From positions 3,796,032 to 3,860,031 of the forward strand of contig ML679960.1 of assembly GCA_007922225.1 (NCBI GenBank): a stretch of DNA of 64,000 bases, read 5' to 3'. This DNA comes from Emydura subglobosa. Taxonomy: Eukaryota; Chordata; Testudines; Chelidae. The stretch's first letter is position 1. Every line of letters begins with the position of its first letter. The position numbers and the translations under genes were made by a program. The notes beneath the pieces were generated by a model. The model saw nothing but the letters and a program-made list of their open reading frames with translations, was not told the origin of the DNA and ran no database searches. Shown piece after piece: positions 13,385 to 23,449 of the stretch.

Positions 13385-14456
13385 AAGTGCTTCATTTGTG
13401 TCAGCATCCAGGGACAATCCTCCTTAGATATGAGGACTCTCATGAGTGTAACAGACTAGCAATGGAGCACCCCTCTCCCTGCACATCAATAAACTATACC
13501 TTGCTGTGAAGAAGCAGATTGTGCCATTCCAGGTACAGGCTCCAACATTTCATTTAGTAAGTGAGTAAACTGGTGTGTCCAGTCTCCTCTCTCTCTATAG
13601 TAGCAACTGCCCCAAAGCCTTTCTCTCTCTCGTTTTTTTGCATTACATCATGGTGTTCCCTTTCCTCCCCATAACATTACCTCAAGCTTTTTGGTCCCTC
13701 ACTTCCCACCCTGTAATTTTATGTTTATTTTGATACTAAATTTAGGCCCTAGTATAATTACCCTATCCAGACTAATACAGCCACTTATATTAATAATCTC
13801 CCACCCCCACAAAAGAGCATTTCCCCTTCCTGCCCAACTCATTGCTACTACCCATTGAGATAAAATGATTTCCAACTATATAATACCTAATTCATCAGAT
13901 CCCACTCTTACCTATGCAGTTGCTATTAATAGTGTCACTCTAGGCTACCAGTACTCAGACATCTTTTTGCTTCCTATGGCTAATAGTGACAGTATCCCTT
14001 TTCATTTTTCTACACTTGATAATCCTAATCTTTTATGCATGTGGAGAGATTGCCTTACTATGGACAAATGTGAAAGCTGCATGTGTGCTCCTCATTGCCC
14101 CTCAGAGTAGAAAATTTTGCTGTATGTTTTATATTCTCTCAAGTGGATGTTGCTGTATGTGTTAGTGTCCCCAACTGTGTGCAGATGGGCAGTATTACTG
14201 GGTTAGACTGTGACTTCACTAGGAAAAATGGTATTTAAGCCACGATAAAATCCTGATGAAGCAGTTATAGTTTTAACCTATAAGGGGGGCATGCCTAGGC
14301 TGTGTGTGAAGGTTTTCCTTGACCAGCTAACATTGGTTAAAACTACAATATGCCTAATCTACATAAAAATTCTAACATGGATTACCTGAACATGGGTTAA
14401 AAATACACCATTACTCCCCAATCACTAGATCACAAGACTTTACAGTCTGTGACTTT
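13385..14456. other. Intergenic, nothing recognised
   Basis: No gene, RNA or repeat family identified. Confidence 0.5.
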
Positions 14457-14692
14457 TTCACTGCAAAAGAGGTTTGTTTGACATTAAGATAGCTAACTTT
14501 AGAATCAAAATCAATGGAGATGAAGCACAGGTAGTTTTTACCTGGATATAGCTAGTTGTGGTCAACCTACATCGCCACCTTGTGTTGACCTCAACAAGCT
14601 ACATCAAGGTAAAACTATCAATGTTTCATCTCCACTAAGAATTTTACATCATTAGCAATCTCCATGTAAAACCACACCTTTTTTGCAGTGAA
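14457..14692. mobile_element. Fold-back / MITE-like element with terminal inverted repeats
   Basis: TTCACTGCAAAAGAGGT at the left faces ACCTTTTTTGCAGTGAA (with small differences) at the right. Internal arms around 14530-14610 also pair (GGTAGTTTTTACC... with ...GGTAAAACTA). No target duplication is clear and there is no coding capacity. Confidence 0.6.
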
Positions 14693-14879
14693 CACATGAC
14701 CTGTTTCCCTGTGTGGAGATGAAAGGTGGGCTACAGGCTTTTCTCCTGTGTGGTTATGAGAGGAAGGGAAGAGAATGTGGCTGGGTGTATTTTCATTCCG
14801 TGTTTCCCCTTGTGCAGGTATGAGCTGGTTGCTGGGCCCATTACAGTTTTCCCTTCTGTGGGGGATGCAAGGAAGGTTG

Positions 14880-15290
14880 TGTGTTACAGTCTCTTCTCCT
14901 GTGCAAGGAGGGGAATGGAGGGTGTTGCTGTGTGTGTGTTACAGTCTCTCCCCCCAGGTGGGGACAGTGTGCGTGTGTGACTGTATATGTCTCCCTTGTG
15001 TGGGGATGGTGGGTGTTGCTATGTGTGTGTCACAGTCTCTCCCGCTCTGTGGGGATGGTGGGTGTTGCTGTGTGTGTGTATGTGTCACAGTCTCTCCTGC
15101 TCTGTGGGGATGGTGGGTGTTGCTGTGTGTGTGTGTGTGTCACAGTCTCTCCCGCTNNNNNNNNNNCTCTCCCGCTCTGTGGGCATGGTGGGTGTTGCTG
15201 TGTGTGTGTGTGTCACAGTCTCTCCCGCTCCGTGGGCATGATGGGTGTTGCTGTGTGTGTGTGTGTCACAGTCTCTCCCGGGTGCAGCCA
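14880..15290 (+). repeat. Minisatellite, 53-56 bp unit containing a (TG)n run, just upstream of the PDK3 promoter
   Basis: The motif CACAGTCTCTCCCG starts at 15031, 15086, 15141, 15214 and 15267, with degenerate copies from about 14885 and 14940. The period is 55 bp on the left and 53 bp on the right of the gap. Each unit holds CTGTGGGGATGGTGGGTG, TTGCT and a TG run of varying length. Copies are more alike towards the promoter and decay upstream to about 14700. The long open frames here are artefacts of the repeat. Confidence 0.92.
15157..15166. other. Assembly gap (10 N) inside the minisatellite
   Basis: Ten N fall in the middle of a repeat unit. The spacing between flanking copies (15141 to 15214, 73 bp) does not fit a whole number of 53-55 bp units, so the true array length is unknown and is probably longer. 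Confidence 0.97.
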
Positions 15291-15372
15291 GTGGTCGCTG
15301 TCACACCTCTCACCTGCCAACCCCACCGGCCCCTCGCTTGCGCTTGCCCGTGCCCGTGCCCTCAGGGCGAGC

Positions 15373-15385
15373 TGGCGCATGCGCA
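15373..15385 (+). promoter_or_regulatory. NRF-1-like palindrome
   Basis: The stretch contains GCGCATGCGC, the core of the NRF-1 consensus, with one mismatch at the outer position. NRF-1 drives many nuclear genes for mitochondrial proteins, which fits PDK3. It is 340 bp upstream of the ATG. Binding is inferred. Confidence 0.45.
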
Positions 15386-15489
15386 GGGGCCCGGTGCCCA
15401 GGCGCTGGCGGTTGCCGGCTGCGCAGTGCCGGCCGGCTCAGGGGCTGCCTACGTGCGGCTGCCAGGGCCGGCTCGGGCCGGGGTGCCAG

Positions 15490-15505
15490 TGCGCGCCTGC
15501 GCGCC
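15490..15505 (+). promoter_or_regulatory. Second NRF-1-like GC element
   Basis: TGCGCGCCTGCGCGCC resembles two overlapping TGCGC half-sites. It lies about 220 bp before the ATG. In a CpG island such matches occur by chance, so support is modest. Confidence 0.3.
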
Positions 15506-15636
15506 CCAGGTGCCAGTCGTGCCCCAGCCGCCCGCCCGGGCCCGGCAGGAGGAAGGCGGCGCGGACCCCGTTGGCTGCCGGCGACAGGCGGAGCCGGCCT
15601 CGCTGGTTGCTGCTGCTGCTGCTCCCGCCCCGCGGC

Positions 15637-15687
15637 ATGAGGGAGGGCGGCGGCGGCGGCTGCTGCGCCACGACCCCCGCTCACTAG
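15637..15687 (+). CDS. Upstream ORF in the PDK3 5' leader, 16 codons, poly-glycine
   Basis: An ATG at 15637 opens a frame that reads Met-Arg-Glu, five glycines from a (GGC)n run, two cysteines and seven further residues before TAG at 15685-15687. It ends 36 bases before the PDK3 ATG and does not overlap it. Whether it lies in the transcript depends on the transcription start, which cannot be fixed by reading. Its context (GGC before ATG, A at +4) is weaker than that of the main start. The role is inference: such uORFs often dampen translation of the main frame. Confidence 0.45.
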   Translation: MREGGGGGCCATTPAH

Positions 15688-15723
15688 CCCGGCCGAGCCG
15701 CGCAGGCGGCGGCGGCGCGCACC

Positions 15724-15829
15724 ATGCGGCTGTGCGGGGCGCTGCTGAAGAGCCCCATCCCCAAGCAGATCGAGCACTACTCGCGCTTCTCCCCCTCGCC
15801 GCTCTCCATCAAGCAGTTCCTGGACTTCG
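15724..15829 (+). CDS. PDK3: PDK3 coding exon 1 (residues 1-35 plus first base of Gly36)
   Basis: The ATG at 15724 sits in a good context (ACC before ATG, A at -3) and opens a frame beginning [20 protein letters not shown]. Length from Met to the [12 protein letters not shown] motif equals that of mammalian PDK3, which supports this start. Leu27, Phe32 and Phe35, lipoyl-pocket positions in PDK3, are present. Differences from the human N-terminus are confined to the first 20 residues. The exon is very GC-rich, inside a CpG island, unlike the AT-rich downstream exons. It ends in a GTGAGT donor at phase 1. Translation could in principle be influenced by an upstream ORF ending 36 bases before the start. 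Confidence 0.95.
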
Positions 15830-17117
15830 GTGAGTGACGCCTCCCCCCCCACGTCGCTGTGTCTCGGGGGGGAAGGGCAGTGTGCAGAGGCACCCGCCGC
15901 CGTCGGGCCCCCCCCACGCCTGGCTGGGGGTGGGGCCCCGTGTGCGCGGGGGGGAGGGGGGCTGATACTCAGGCACGTGCCGCCTCCCCCGGGGGGGGCT
16001 TGGGGCGATGCAGCCCGTCCCCACTGATGGTGACTGCGGCGGCCTCTCTCCTTCCCGGTTCAGGGTGCCGGGTGGGAGGGGCCGCCGTGGGAAGCCGAGC
16101 AGGCTCCTTGTCCAGCTGACTGCTGCGTCCCCTGTGTGGCAACACGGTGTGGTGCTGCCGCCCCTCCTCCCGCTGGAAAACTTCTCCTGGCTGCAGTTGG
16201 TTCTCGGTGCTCCCGGGAACCTGGCCAGAGACTGAGCTGCAGGCCCTGGCTTGCACTCGGTGAGGTGCCTCTTGGGTGGTAACTTTCTGGCTGGAGGGGA
16301 AGGGAGCTAGGAGTATCCGAAGTACTCAGTGGCCTTGTGAAGGGCCTGGGTTCAGCCCTCAGGGTTATTAGTGTTATTACAACTGAGGAACCTTGAGAGC
16401 TGGAAGGGGCCAGGCTGAGGCACTGGCTGTGAGCAGGTGGCCTGCAGGGAAGAGAGGGAGGCTACTTTTTTTTGTGGCTATGAGGGTCTTCATTGCAGTG
16501 CTCTCTCAAGGTAGCTACACTGCCATTAATTCCTCTTGAGTTAGCAAAGCCCTTGTGACTGGATCACTGCACAGAGTTTTTTACAGAGCCTGGCAAGTTT
16601 ACAGACTGAGACCACACCCTAAATTCCTCCAAAAAGTAGTGTCCAGCTTTCATTTAAATCAATTCATGCACATTCATTTTTCCCTCTGAAACAATTCATC
16701 CAAGAAGGGGTCACTTTTTTCCAACTTTGGGCCCTAACTTTTCTACTGTAGAGCTTTACCCAAGAAAATAGGTTCAGTTATAAAAACCCATAATTAGGTG
16801 CTTTGGAGCTATTAGGCTAGTAATAGAACTGGCTTGGCCAGTTAGCCTTAACAAAAGAAGCATTAAGATATAGCTCAGCATTAAAACAAATGTGTGAGGT
16901 GGATTCTGCAGCTACATTTAAGGTTACATTTGAATTTAGCTGTGGTTAAATCTATACAATATGTTTAACTAAAAGCTTTAACTTTTTACTGAAAAAGTAG
17001 GATGAGACTTTCCTCTCCTCTTTAAAATGACTATACTATATAAAAATTCAAATACTAAATAGCCACTATTTGTATGGAGTGGGGGAATCATCCAAATAAT
17101 TTATATCCTATAACTAA

Positions 17118-17363
17118 GGCTATGGCTATACTACAGCTTAGGTGACATAAATTATGTCGCTCTGGGGTGTGAATTAGCCATCCCCCTGAGTGACATAACT
17201 TATGCTGATTTAAGTGCCAGTGGGCAGCGCTACGTCAGCATGAGAACTTCTCCCATTGACATCACTACCACTGCTCGCAGGGGCTGGAGTGATTAGGTCG
17301 ATGGGAGGCTTAGAGAGGCCACACTAGACAGTTTACAGCGCTGCAGCTGCCTAAATGCAGCCT
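17118..17363. mobile_element. MITE with TAA target duplication
   Basis: Flanked by TAA at 17115-17117 and 17364-17366. The left end GGCTATGGCTATACT resembles the other TTA/TAA MITEs here; the right end only partly mirrors it. The 3-bp TAA/TTA target suggests the PIF-Harbinger group (inference). Confidence 0.5.
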
Positions 17364-17489
17364 TAATTATTTGATTTTTGGTGTTAGTGATGTGTGCAGC
17401 AGGAGCATGGCATCCATAGGACCTACGTTTGAAATGTGCAGAAGAGCTAGAAATTAATGGGAAGGCAGACAGTAAATTTGTAGCAGTTT

Positions 17490-18440
17490 GTTAAGATATT
17501 TTCAGCTGTCCATTGTACTTGATGATGTCTGTAGAGGAGGGAAATTTAGCACTTGTTAGCTTGGTGATGAGAAGCAAGTCCAGCATTTGAAATATGTGGC
17601 AGTTTGGGCAGGAGAAATTGGAAAACTGCTTGATATTATGCCATTGAAGATGGTGCTGTGGAGACGCTGCCTCTCTGTGCGCGTCAACTGCCTGGATAGA
17701 ATCATACACTACAGATCTACATTTACATCTATCTCTGGCAACTTCTCCGTTTTCTGTGTTAATATTTGCTTTCTTCAAATTCCTTTTCAAAACGTACTTA
17801 TAGCGCAGCTTTTGCCCTCCTCTTATTGCGTTTCCCTTCCTTGATTTCACCATAGAGGAGAAGCTTTGAGAGCCGATGATCTGACATACAGACAACATGA
17901 CCTGTCTATCTCAGCTGTGCAGCTGCTATAAGTGCCTCGACACTGGGCATGCCAGCTCTTCTCAATATTTTGGTATTTGGAACTCGATCTCGCCATTTAA
18001 TTCCTAGAAGCTGCTGTAGATGTCTCAGTTGCAGGCTTGTAAGCTTTTTGATGTTGCTTATGTAGAGTTATTGTTTCTATAGAATACAGAAGTTCAGTCA
18101 GCACCACAGCACGATAGACCTTCATCTTAGTTGCTGTAGCGATGCAGTGCTGATACCAGAAACGTTTCGATAGTCTTCCAAACGTTTTGGAGGCTGACTG
18201 AATGCGATATGCAACTTCTGCATCAGGTGTGTTATCAGTAGAAACTGTGCTAGATATATAAAGGTGTTGACACATTTAAGGGTTTTCCCCCATTGACAAG
18301 AACTTCAGTTACGGTATCACTGCCTACGTTTTGTCTGTTGTATGTTTGGTAAAGAAGTTCAGTTTTACTGGTATTTATCTTTAATCCAGATTGTTTAGAT
18401 ATAACACCTTGGGGATTCTTGGACTTCTTCAAATGTCTTA
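17490..18440 (-). mobile_element. LINE ORF2 C-terminal fragment, RTE-like, broken
   Basis: Minus-strand frames read AYRIQSASKTFGRLSKRFWY, then KVYRAVVLTELLYSIETITL, then GGQKLRYKYVLKRNLKKANI and a short cysteine-rich end (FSCPNCH). That is the order in the C-terminal third of RTE-like LINE ORF2 proteins. Frames are interrupted by stops and shifts. The clade name is from memory. Confidence 0.7.
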
Positions 18441-18572
18441 ATAGATGAGATTTCCATGTATTAATATTAGAGGTCCTCAGGGGGACCCTATTTTCCTTTT
18501 CATGTCGTTTCTGTGTTGATTACAGCAATTGCTGTCACGGAAGAGTAATATTAATAGATTCAAGGCCAGAAA

Positions 18573-19029
18573 TAGGGATGTAAATGGTTAAATGTTTAAA
18601 CGGTAAGCAACAGTTTTACCGTTTAGTGATTCGTTTAAATGTTATCCTGAGGGGGAGCTTCACGGAGTTCAGGGTGGAAGAATTCAACGGTGCCCGCTCC
18701 CTGCATAGCATTGCACCTGCCCACATTTGGATTGTTGTAGAGGGCTGGCCACCCAGGTGTTTGGCTCGGTGCCTGCACGCTGAGCGAGAAGCACCCAGCT
18801 GCAGCTCAGCAACCCTGGACTAGCCATGTGGAGGCCGGGCAGGAAGGAAGTCAACAGCGCAGCCACAGGTGACCGTCTTCAGCAAGCATCCCCCTGTGAG
18901 GAGCCACTTGCCCACTCCTTGCTAAAAGTGGACCCTGCTGCCTGGGATAAGTTAATCATTTAACCATTTAAATGATCTATTTTTAGAGGTTTAAATGGGT
19001 ACTTAATTAAACAAAATTTTACACCCCTA
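18573..19029. mobile_element. hAT-like non-autonomous element inside CR1
   Basis: Ends are TAGGGATGTAAA and TTTTACACCCCTA, an inverted pair. Candidate 8-bp flanks GCCAGAAA (18565-18572) and GCTGGAAG (19030-19037) differ only by transitions. The joined flanks restore CR1 3'UTR text. The middle is GC-rich without a real ORF. Confidence 0.7.
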
Positions 19030-19740
19030 GCTGGAAGGGACCTTTATGATCAGCTAGTCTGACCTCATATAATACAAGCCACAGAACTTCCCCAAAACAA
19101 TTCCTAGAACCTATCTTTTTGAAAAACATCCATTTTTTATTTAAAAATTGTCAGTTAGAAAGAGTCCACCGTGACCCTTGGTAAATTACTCTCACTGTTA
19201 AAAATGTATGTCTTATTTCCAGTTTGAATTTGCTTCGATTCAGCTTCTAGCCATTGGATCATGTTATACCTTTGTCTGCTAAACTGAATAGCCCATTCTT
19301 AAATGTGTGTTCCCTATGTAGGTATTTATAGACTGTCATCAAGTCACCCCTTCATCTTCTCTTTGATTAGATTCAATAAACTGAGCCCCCTGAGTCTGTC
19401 ACTACAAGGCAGGTTTTCTAATCCTTTAATCATGGTTGTGGCTCTTCTCTGAACCTCTCCAATTTTTCAACATCCTTCTTGAATTGGGGACCCCAGAACT
19501 AGACACAGCATTCCAGCAGCAGTTGCAGAAATGCCACAATTATAGAGATCCGCTCTACTACTACTTGAGATTCCCGTATTGTCCTTTTGGACATGGCATT
19601 ACACTGGGAGCTTATGTTCAGCTGATTATCCATCCACAACTCCCAAAACTTTTTAGAATCACTGCTTCCGAGGATAGAGGTCCCCCTTTCTGTAAGTATA
19701 GCCTATCATCTTTGTTCCTAAATGTATATATTTACATTTA

Positions 19741-20035
19741 AGCCATATCTATACTGATGGCGGCAAATTCGCCACCGCCAGATCAATCTTTCTGGATCGA
19801 TTGAGCGGTCAGTGTAGACCCGCTGAATCGATCAGGAAGTTGACTGAGTAAATCCACCCCCTCAAGCAGCGTAGCGCTGAGTTGACAGGAACGCTGTTCC
19901 CGTTGGCGCAGCACGGTGTAGACAGTGCGCAGAAGGGAAGCAGAGCAGTTGACGTGAGTTACGCAAGCTACTCTGCGTAGTTTGCGTCACTCCCGTCGAC
20001 TGCTGCCGAATCACCTGGTAAGTGTAGACCAGGGC
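19741..20035. mobile_element. MITE with TTA target duplication inside CR1
   Basis: TTA at 19738-19740 and 20036-20038 flank a 295-bp element whose ends AGCCATATCTATACT and AGTGTAGACCAGGGC are inverted (9 of 15). Removing it rejoins CR1 text TTTACATTTA-GTCACATTAA. PIF-Harbinger type is inferred from the 3-bp target. Confidence 0.75.
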
Positions 20036-20243
20036 TTAGTCACATTAAAACATGAATTGTGTGTTTGTGCCCTGCTTATGAAATGACGCAGATTGCTTTG
20101 TATCAGTACTTGTCCTTTTCATTATTTATTACTTCTCCCAATTTTTGTGTCATCTGCAAACTTTGTCAATAGTGATCTTGTTTTCTTTCAGGTCTAAGTA
20201 GCGCAGAGCAATGAACTGATCCCTGTGGGACCCCACTAGAAAC

Positions 20244-21400
20244 CAGGGTGGATAAAAATTAATGATTTAAACAAAACATTTTTTTAATCAGATATTTTTA
20301 TTTAGATCAATCTTTTTGATTTAAAAAAAACAAAACAAAACAATAAAATACTAAATTTCTCTCTCATTTAAAAAATAACAGTTACAATTAAATCTCATCA
20401 CAAACATGCTAAACCTACACTTACAGTCTCATAAAAATGAATTAATGGCTCAGGTCTTTCTAGCCTAACTACCAGCTCTTGCTTCTTGAAAGTTCTGGGC
20501 TTTCAGTTTCTGTTTGTTTGTTTCTCAGCAGACTAAAGTCACATGTGCAAAGAAAGACACAGGCTGGATAGGATTGTTGTTGTTCTGTGCTTATGTGGTG
20601 GTGGAGCTGGGCTTAGCAAGGCAAAGGAGTTAATTAGTCTTAAAGACAGAGAGACAAAGGATGGAGGCAGAGTTGAAAGGAACAGTGGAGTGGACTGGAA
20701 AGAAAAAGGTAAAACGTTATTCACTACGCACACAGCTTCCTATATTCCCCCACACTGTTGCCACAGAAAAACTGTCATAGCTTCTGGGCATAAGAGAGAC
20801 CCTATCTGGGAATATTTTGAAGAAATTCCTTCCTGGATAAAAAAGGAAAATGTGTGAAGTGTAAGCAGTGCAAGAAGGAGATGCAGGACCTAGTTGCAAG
20901 AATGAAACATCATAATGAAAACTGCTTATTGGGAGAAAATGATGTGGATATATCTGAAGAACACACTGTGGATCAACAGGTTAGTCAAGACTGTATGCCA
21001 GGGGTGTCAAACTCATTTGCTATGGTGGGCCAGATTTGAATTAAATGTACTTCAAGTGGGCCATACATACCATAAATTGAAATACTAGGCACTTTTGGAG
21101 CACGTGTCTCGTGCACATAGTGCTTCACGCACTACCATCAGAGTACACAGATTTCGTGGCAGCGCGCGCTGCCGCGAGATCTCAGGGCGTTGTACCCTCT
21201 GGCGGCAGCGCGCGACACTGCCAGGGGCCAGACCAAAAAGGTTGGCGGGCCATATCTGGCCCGTGGGCCGGATGTTTGACACCCCTACTCTATGCCTTTT
21301 AGTATAAGTGTGATTTAACAAGTAAATTCCCAAGCTGTTTGCTATGTTGGATGTTGCTAGAAAAAAAAGTTTAGCTTAGTTAATCCTTATGGCTTGTTTA
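20244..21400 (+). mobile_element. hAT transposon remnant with BED zinc-finger fragment
   Basis: It starts CAGGGTGGATAAAAATTAAT, a hAT-like terminus, directly after CR1 text CTAGAAAC. The frame to 20857 ends with DPIWEYFEEIPSWIKKENV and continues, after a frameshift, at 20854 with KCKQCKKEMQDLVARMKHH and a following Cys: a BED-type zinc finger (C-x2-C...H-x5-C), the N-terminal DNA-binding domain of hAT transposases. The rest of the transposase is missing. A second hAT element is inserted at 20999. The right end is uncertain. Confidence 0.65.
20999..21287. mobile_element. hAT MITE nested in the hAT remnant
   Basis: Ends CAGGGGTGTCAAAC and GTTTGACACCCCTA are inverted; flanks CTGTATGC (20991-20998) and CTCTATGC (21288-21295) are an 8-bp duplication with one mismatch. 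The internal text GGGCCATATCTGGCCCGTGG is typical of a widespread amniote hAT MITE. There is a GC-rich core and no transposase. Confidence 0.88.
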
Positions 21401-22199
21401 ATTAGTTAACTAGATTTAGAATTTATCACCCAAGTATATAGTACAGGAAGCTGCAGTAAGAGAAATCTAGAGTTGCCAGTTGGTGTCATTTTCTTATTTT
21501 ATATTACATAATACATGCCCCTTGTTTTGGAACATCATGGCCATTGATGCCATATGTTTATTCCCTATTTTACTATTCCCTGTTTTACTATGACTCAGTT
21601 TCCACAAAAGCATTCCTTTATTAGTCCAAAGACCTCTTTAGATGTGTTGTTTACATCCAAAATACAAATATATGCATATACATGCCTATATTCCAAATCC
21701 TAGCAACATTACAGTTATAAGTATTCGCCTGAATATTTACAATAGGATCAGGTATGGGAAGTACCTATCTTCCCATTGTGGTGTGACTCAAGGGGGGGTT
21801 AAGGAAAACTTTGACAAAAAATATAGAAAACTTTGTTTTTTTCTTCACTGTTAAAAACAACTGATGTCATTGCTAGTAATTGGACGTTGGCTAATGCCAG
21901 CTGAAGCCCTGTCCTTTGCCCTGATCAAGACAAGATTAATGACTGGGCCTCTTCAAGGTTTTCTTATCTCATTTGGCCATATTTCTCCCTACCTAGTGAC
22001 CTAAACATTTCTTTATTATAAACTAAACAAGCCAATTATTTACTGCACCTGTTATCTAATTAGCTATATTTTATTTCTATTACCTCAGCCCAAATCTTAA
22101 ATAATATAATACCAGTATTTCAAGGGTCACTACAAGATTAACACAAACAATCCTCCTTTCTCATTTCATTCTTTGTGGTCATATGCTTTTGATCTATTG

Positions 22200-23230
22200 C
22201 TCATATTAATATATTCAAACTTAATTTAAAACCATAGTTCATTCAGGTCTAATGTGGACCTGTATTCCTATAAAATGTATACATATTACTGGTCTTGACT
22301 TCATTTTTTTTATACATCATAAATGTGATCAAGCCATAATCACTTTTGCCTAAGTTACTGTTGATTTTTAGTTCTGTGATCAGTTCCTTTTTAATCTACC
22401 AAGACAAGGTCTAATATAGAATTCCCCTGTGTTGGATGAGTTAGGAAATTGCCATCTATAATATTTAGAAATACCAATGATGTTTTAGTACTGGCAGCAT
22501 GAAACCTCTAGAGCAGCGGTTCTCAACCTTTTTTTCCCCGAGTACCATTCGGGTAAGGTACAGTCAGGTCAAGTGGTACTTGACCTGACTGTACCTGACC
22601 CGAGTACCACTCAGGGAAAAAAAGGGGGAGGAGGGTTTCGTGGCGGGGGGGGACTTTCGGCGGCGGCGGGTTACATGGGGGGAACAATGCCCTCCGCCAA
22701 AACCCTTCTGCCGTTTGCCTCTTTTCGGCAGCAGGGTTTCGCAAGGGTGGATGGGTGGGCACTTCCGGTGGCGGATTTGGCGGCGCGCTACGGCTCGCGT
22801 ACCACCCAGCCTTCTCTGAAGTACCACCGGTGGTATGTGTACCACCGGTTGAGAACCGCTGCTCTAGAGTATGTCACTTAGATTGAAGTCTCCCATGATC
22901 ATGCAGATTTTTTTCTACACATTATAGACAGGTGCATAAGGAGCCTTTCATCCTGTTTTCTAGCTATTTGGTCATCAGAAGCAGCCAAGTAATGCTCCAT
23001 CTTGTGCTTTATCTCTTAGGATATTGGTCCATAAAAATTCAAGATAATTTTCCACCAAGTTGTCAATGACTCTTAAAAATGCCATTGTTGACATGGAGTG
23101 CCACTCCCCATTTGCTTTCGCCCACTTGATCCTTTCTAAATAGGTTATGACCACTGATTTTAACATTTCAACTCTGGAAATCATTCCATCAGGTTTCAAG
23201 CAATATCACTGAGATCAAATTTATTTATCT
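22200..23230 (-). mobile_element. CR1 LINE endonuclease-domain fragment, interrupted
   Basis: On the minus strand, MGDFNLSDIL just right of the hAT insertion is the endonuclease GDFN motif. After the insertion the frame goes on as GNFLTHPTQ.GNSILDLVL and then ELKINSNLGKSDYG, matching the usual order in CR1 endonuclease. Stops and shifts are present. It could belong to the same copy as 18540-20243, with the middle lost. Confidence 0.75.
22514..22861. mobile_element. hAT MITE, 348 bp, perfect 8-bp target duplication
   Basis: CTCTAGAG occurs at 22506-22513 and 22862-22869. Ends CAGCGGTTCTCAACC and GGTTGAGAACCGCTG are a perfect 15-bp inverted pair. Inside, about 22550-22605 forms a hairpin (AGGTACAGTCAGGTCAAGT with its complement). 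No coding capacity. Confidence 0.95.
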
Positions 23231-23449
23231 AAGGAAATAAAATGTCTAAAACTATAAAAGAGTACAAACAAACTAGAAGCTAGTTAACTTTTAGAATTGC
23301 AATTGAAGCTGCCAGATTCTTTGGCTCAGACTGAGGCGGTCAAGAAGGAAATGGGAATGCTTAGTTCATTGCAACCCTATATTATCTTCAGTACAGGGCA
23401 TGAGGATAGCTGGTGCATACGTGGAGTGAATGGATACTGCTGCTTAAGT

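Larger units (their letters stand above)
15300..16120 (+). promoter_or_regulatory. PDK3: CpG-island promoter and 5'UTR region of PDK3
   Basis: From about 15300 to 16120 the sequence is strongly GC-rich with dense CpG, against AT-rich surroundings, and it straddles the first coding exon. No TATA box lies at a fitting distance. It includes (GCT)n at 15608-15622, (GGC)n at 15647-15660 and 15705-15717, and G-runs just inside intron 1. This is the usual TATA-less architecture of a housekeeping gene for a mitochondrial protein. The transcription start is probably between 15400 and 15640, by inference only. Confidence 0.85.
18540..20243 (-). mobile_element. CR1 LINE 3' part, antisense to PDK3, split by insertions
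   Basis: At the left, GATTCAAGGCCAGAA and, after an insertion, GGAAGGGACC then GATCAGCTAGTCTGACCTC are the CR1 3'UTR read in reverse. At the right, the minus strand encodes the reverse-transcriptase motifs SGVPQGSV and KFADDTK-like in broken form. The copy is split at 18573-19029 and 19741-20035 and is cut at 20243 by a hAT element. The CR1 sequence resumes across the first two insertions. Confidence 0.85.

Noticed and set aside
14880..15290. CRISPR-like array
   Set aside because: Units are contiguous without unique spacers and the context is vertebrate.
14775..15833. 352-codon + frame covering the minisatellite and exon 1
   Set aside because: It runs through the TG minisatellite, the 10 N and the CpG island; the repeat period and low stop density explain it, and the exon 1 part is in a different frame from PDK3.
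15310..15852. 180-codon minus frame in the CpG island
   Set aside because: Alanine/arginine/proline-rich composition typical of a GC-rich shadow, antisense to the real exon.
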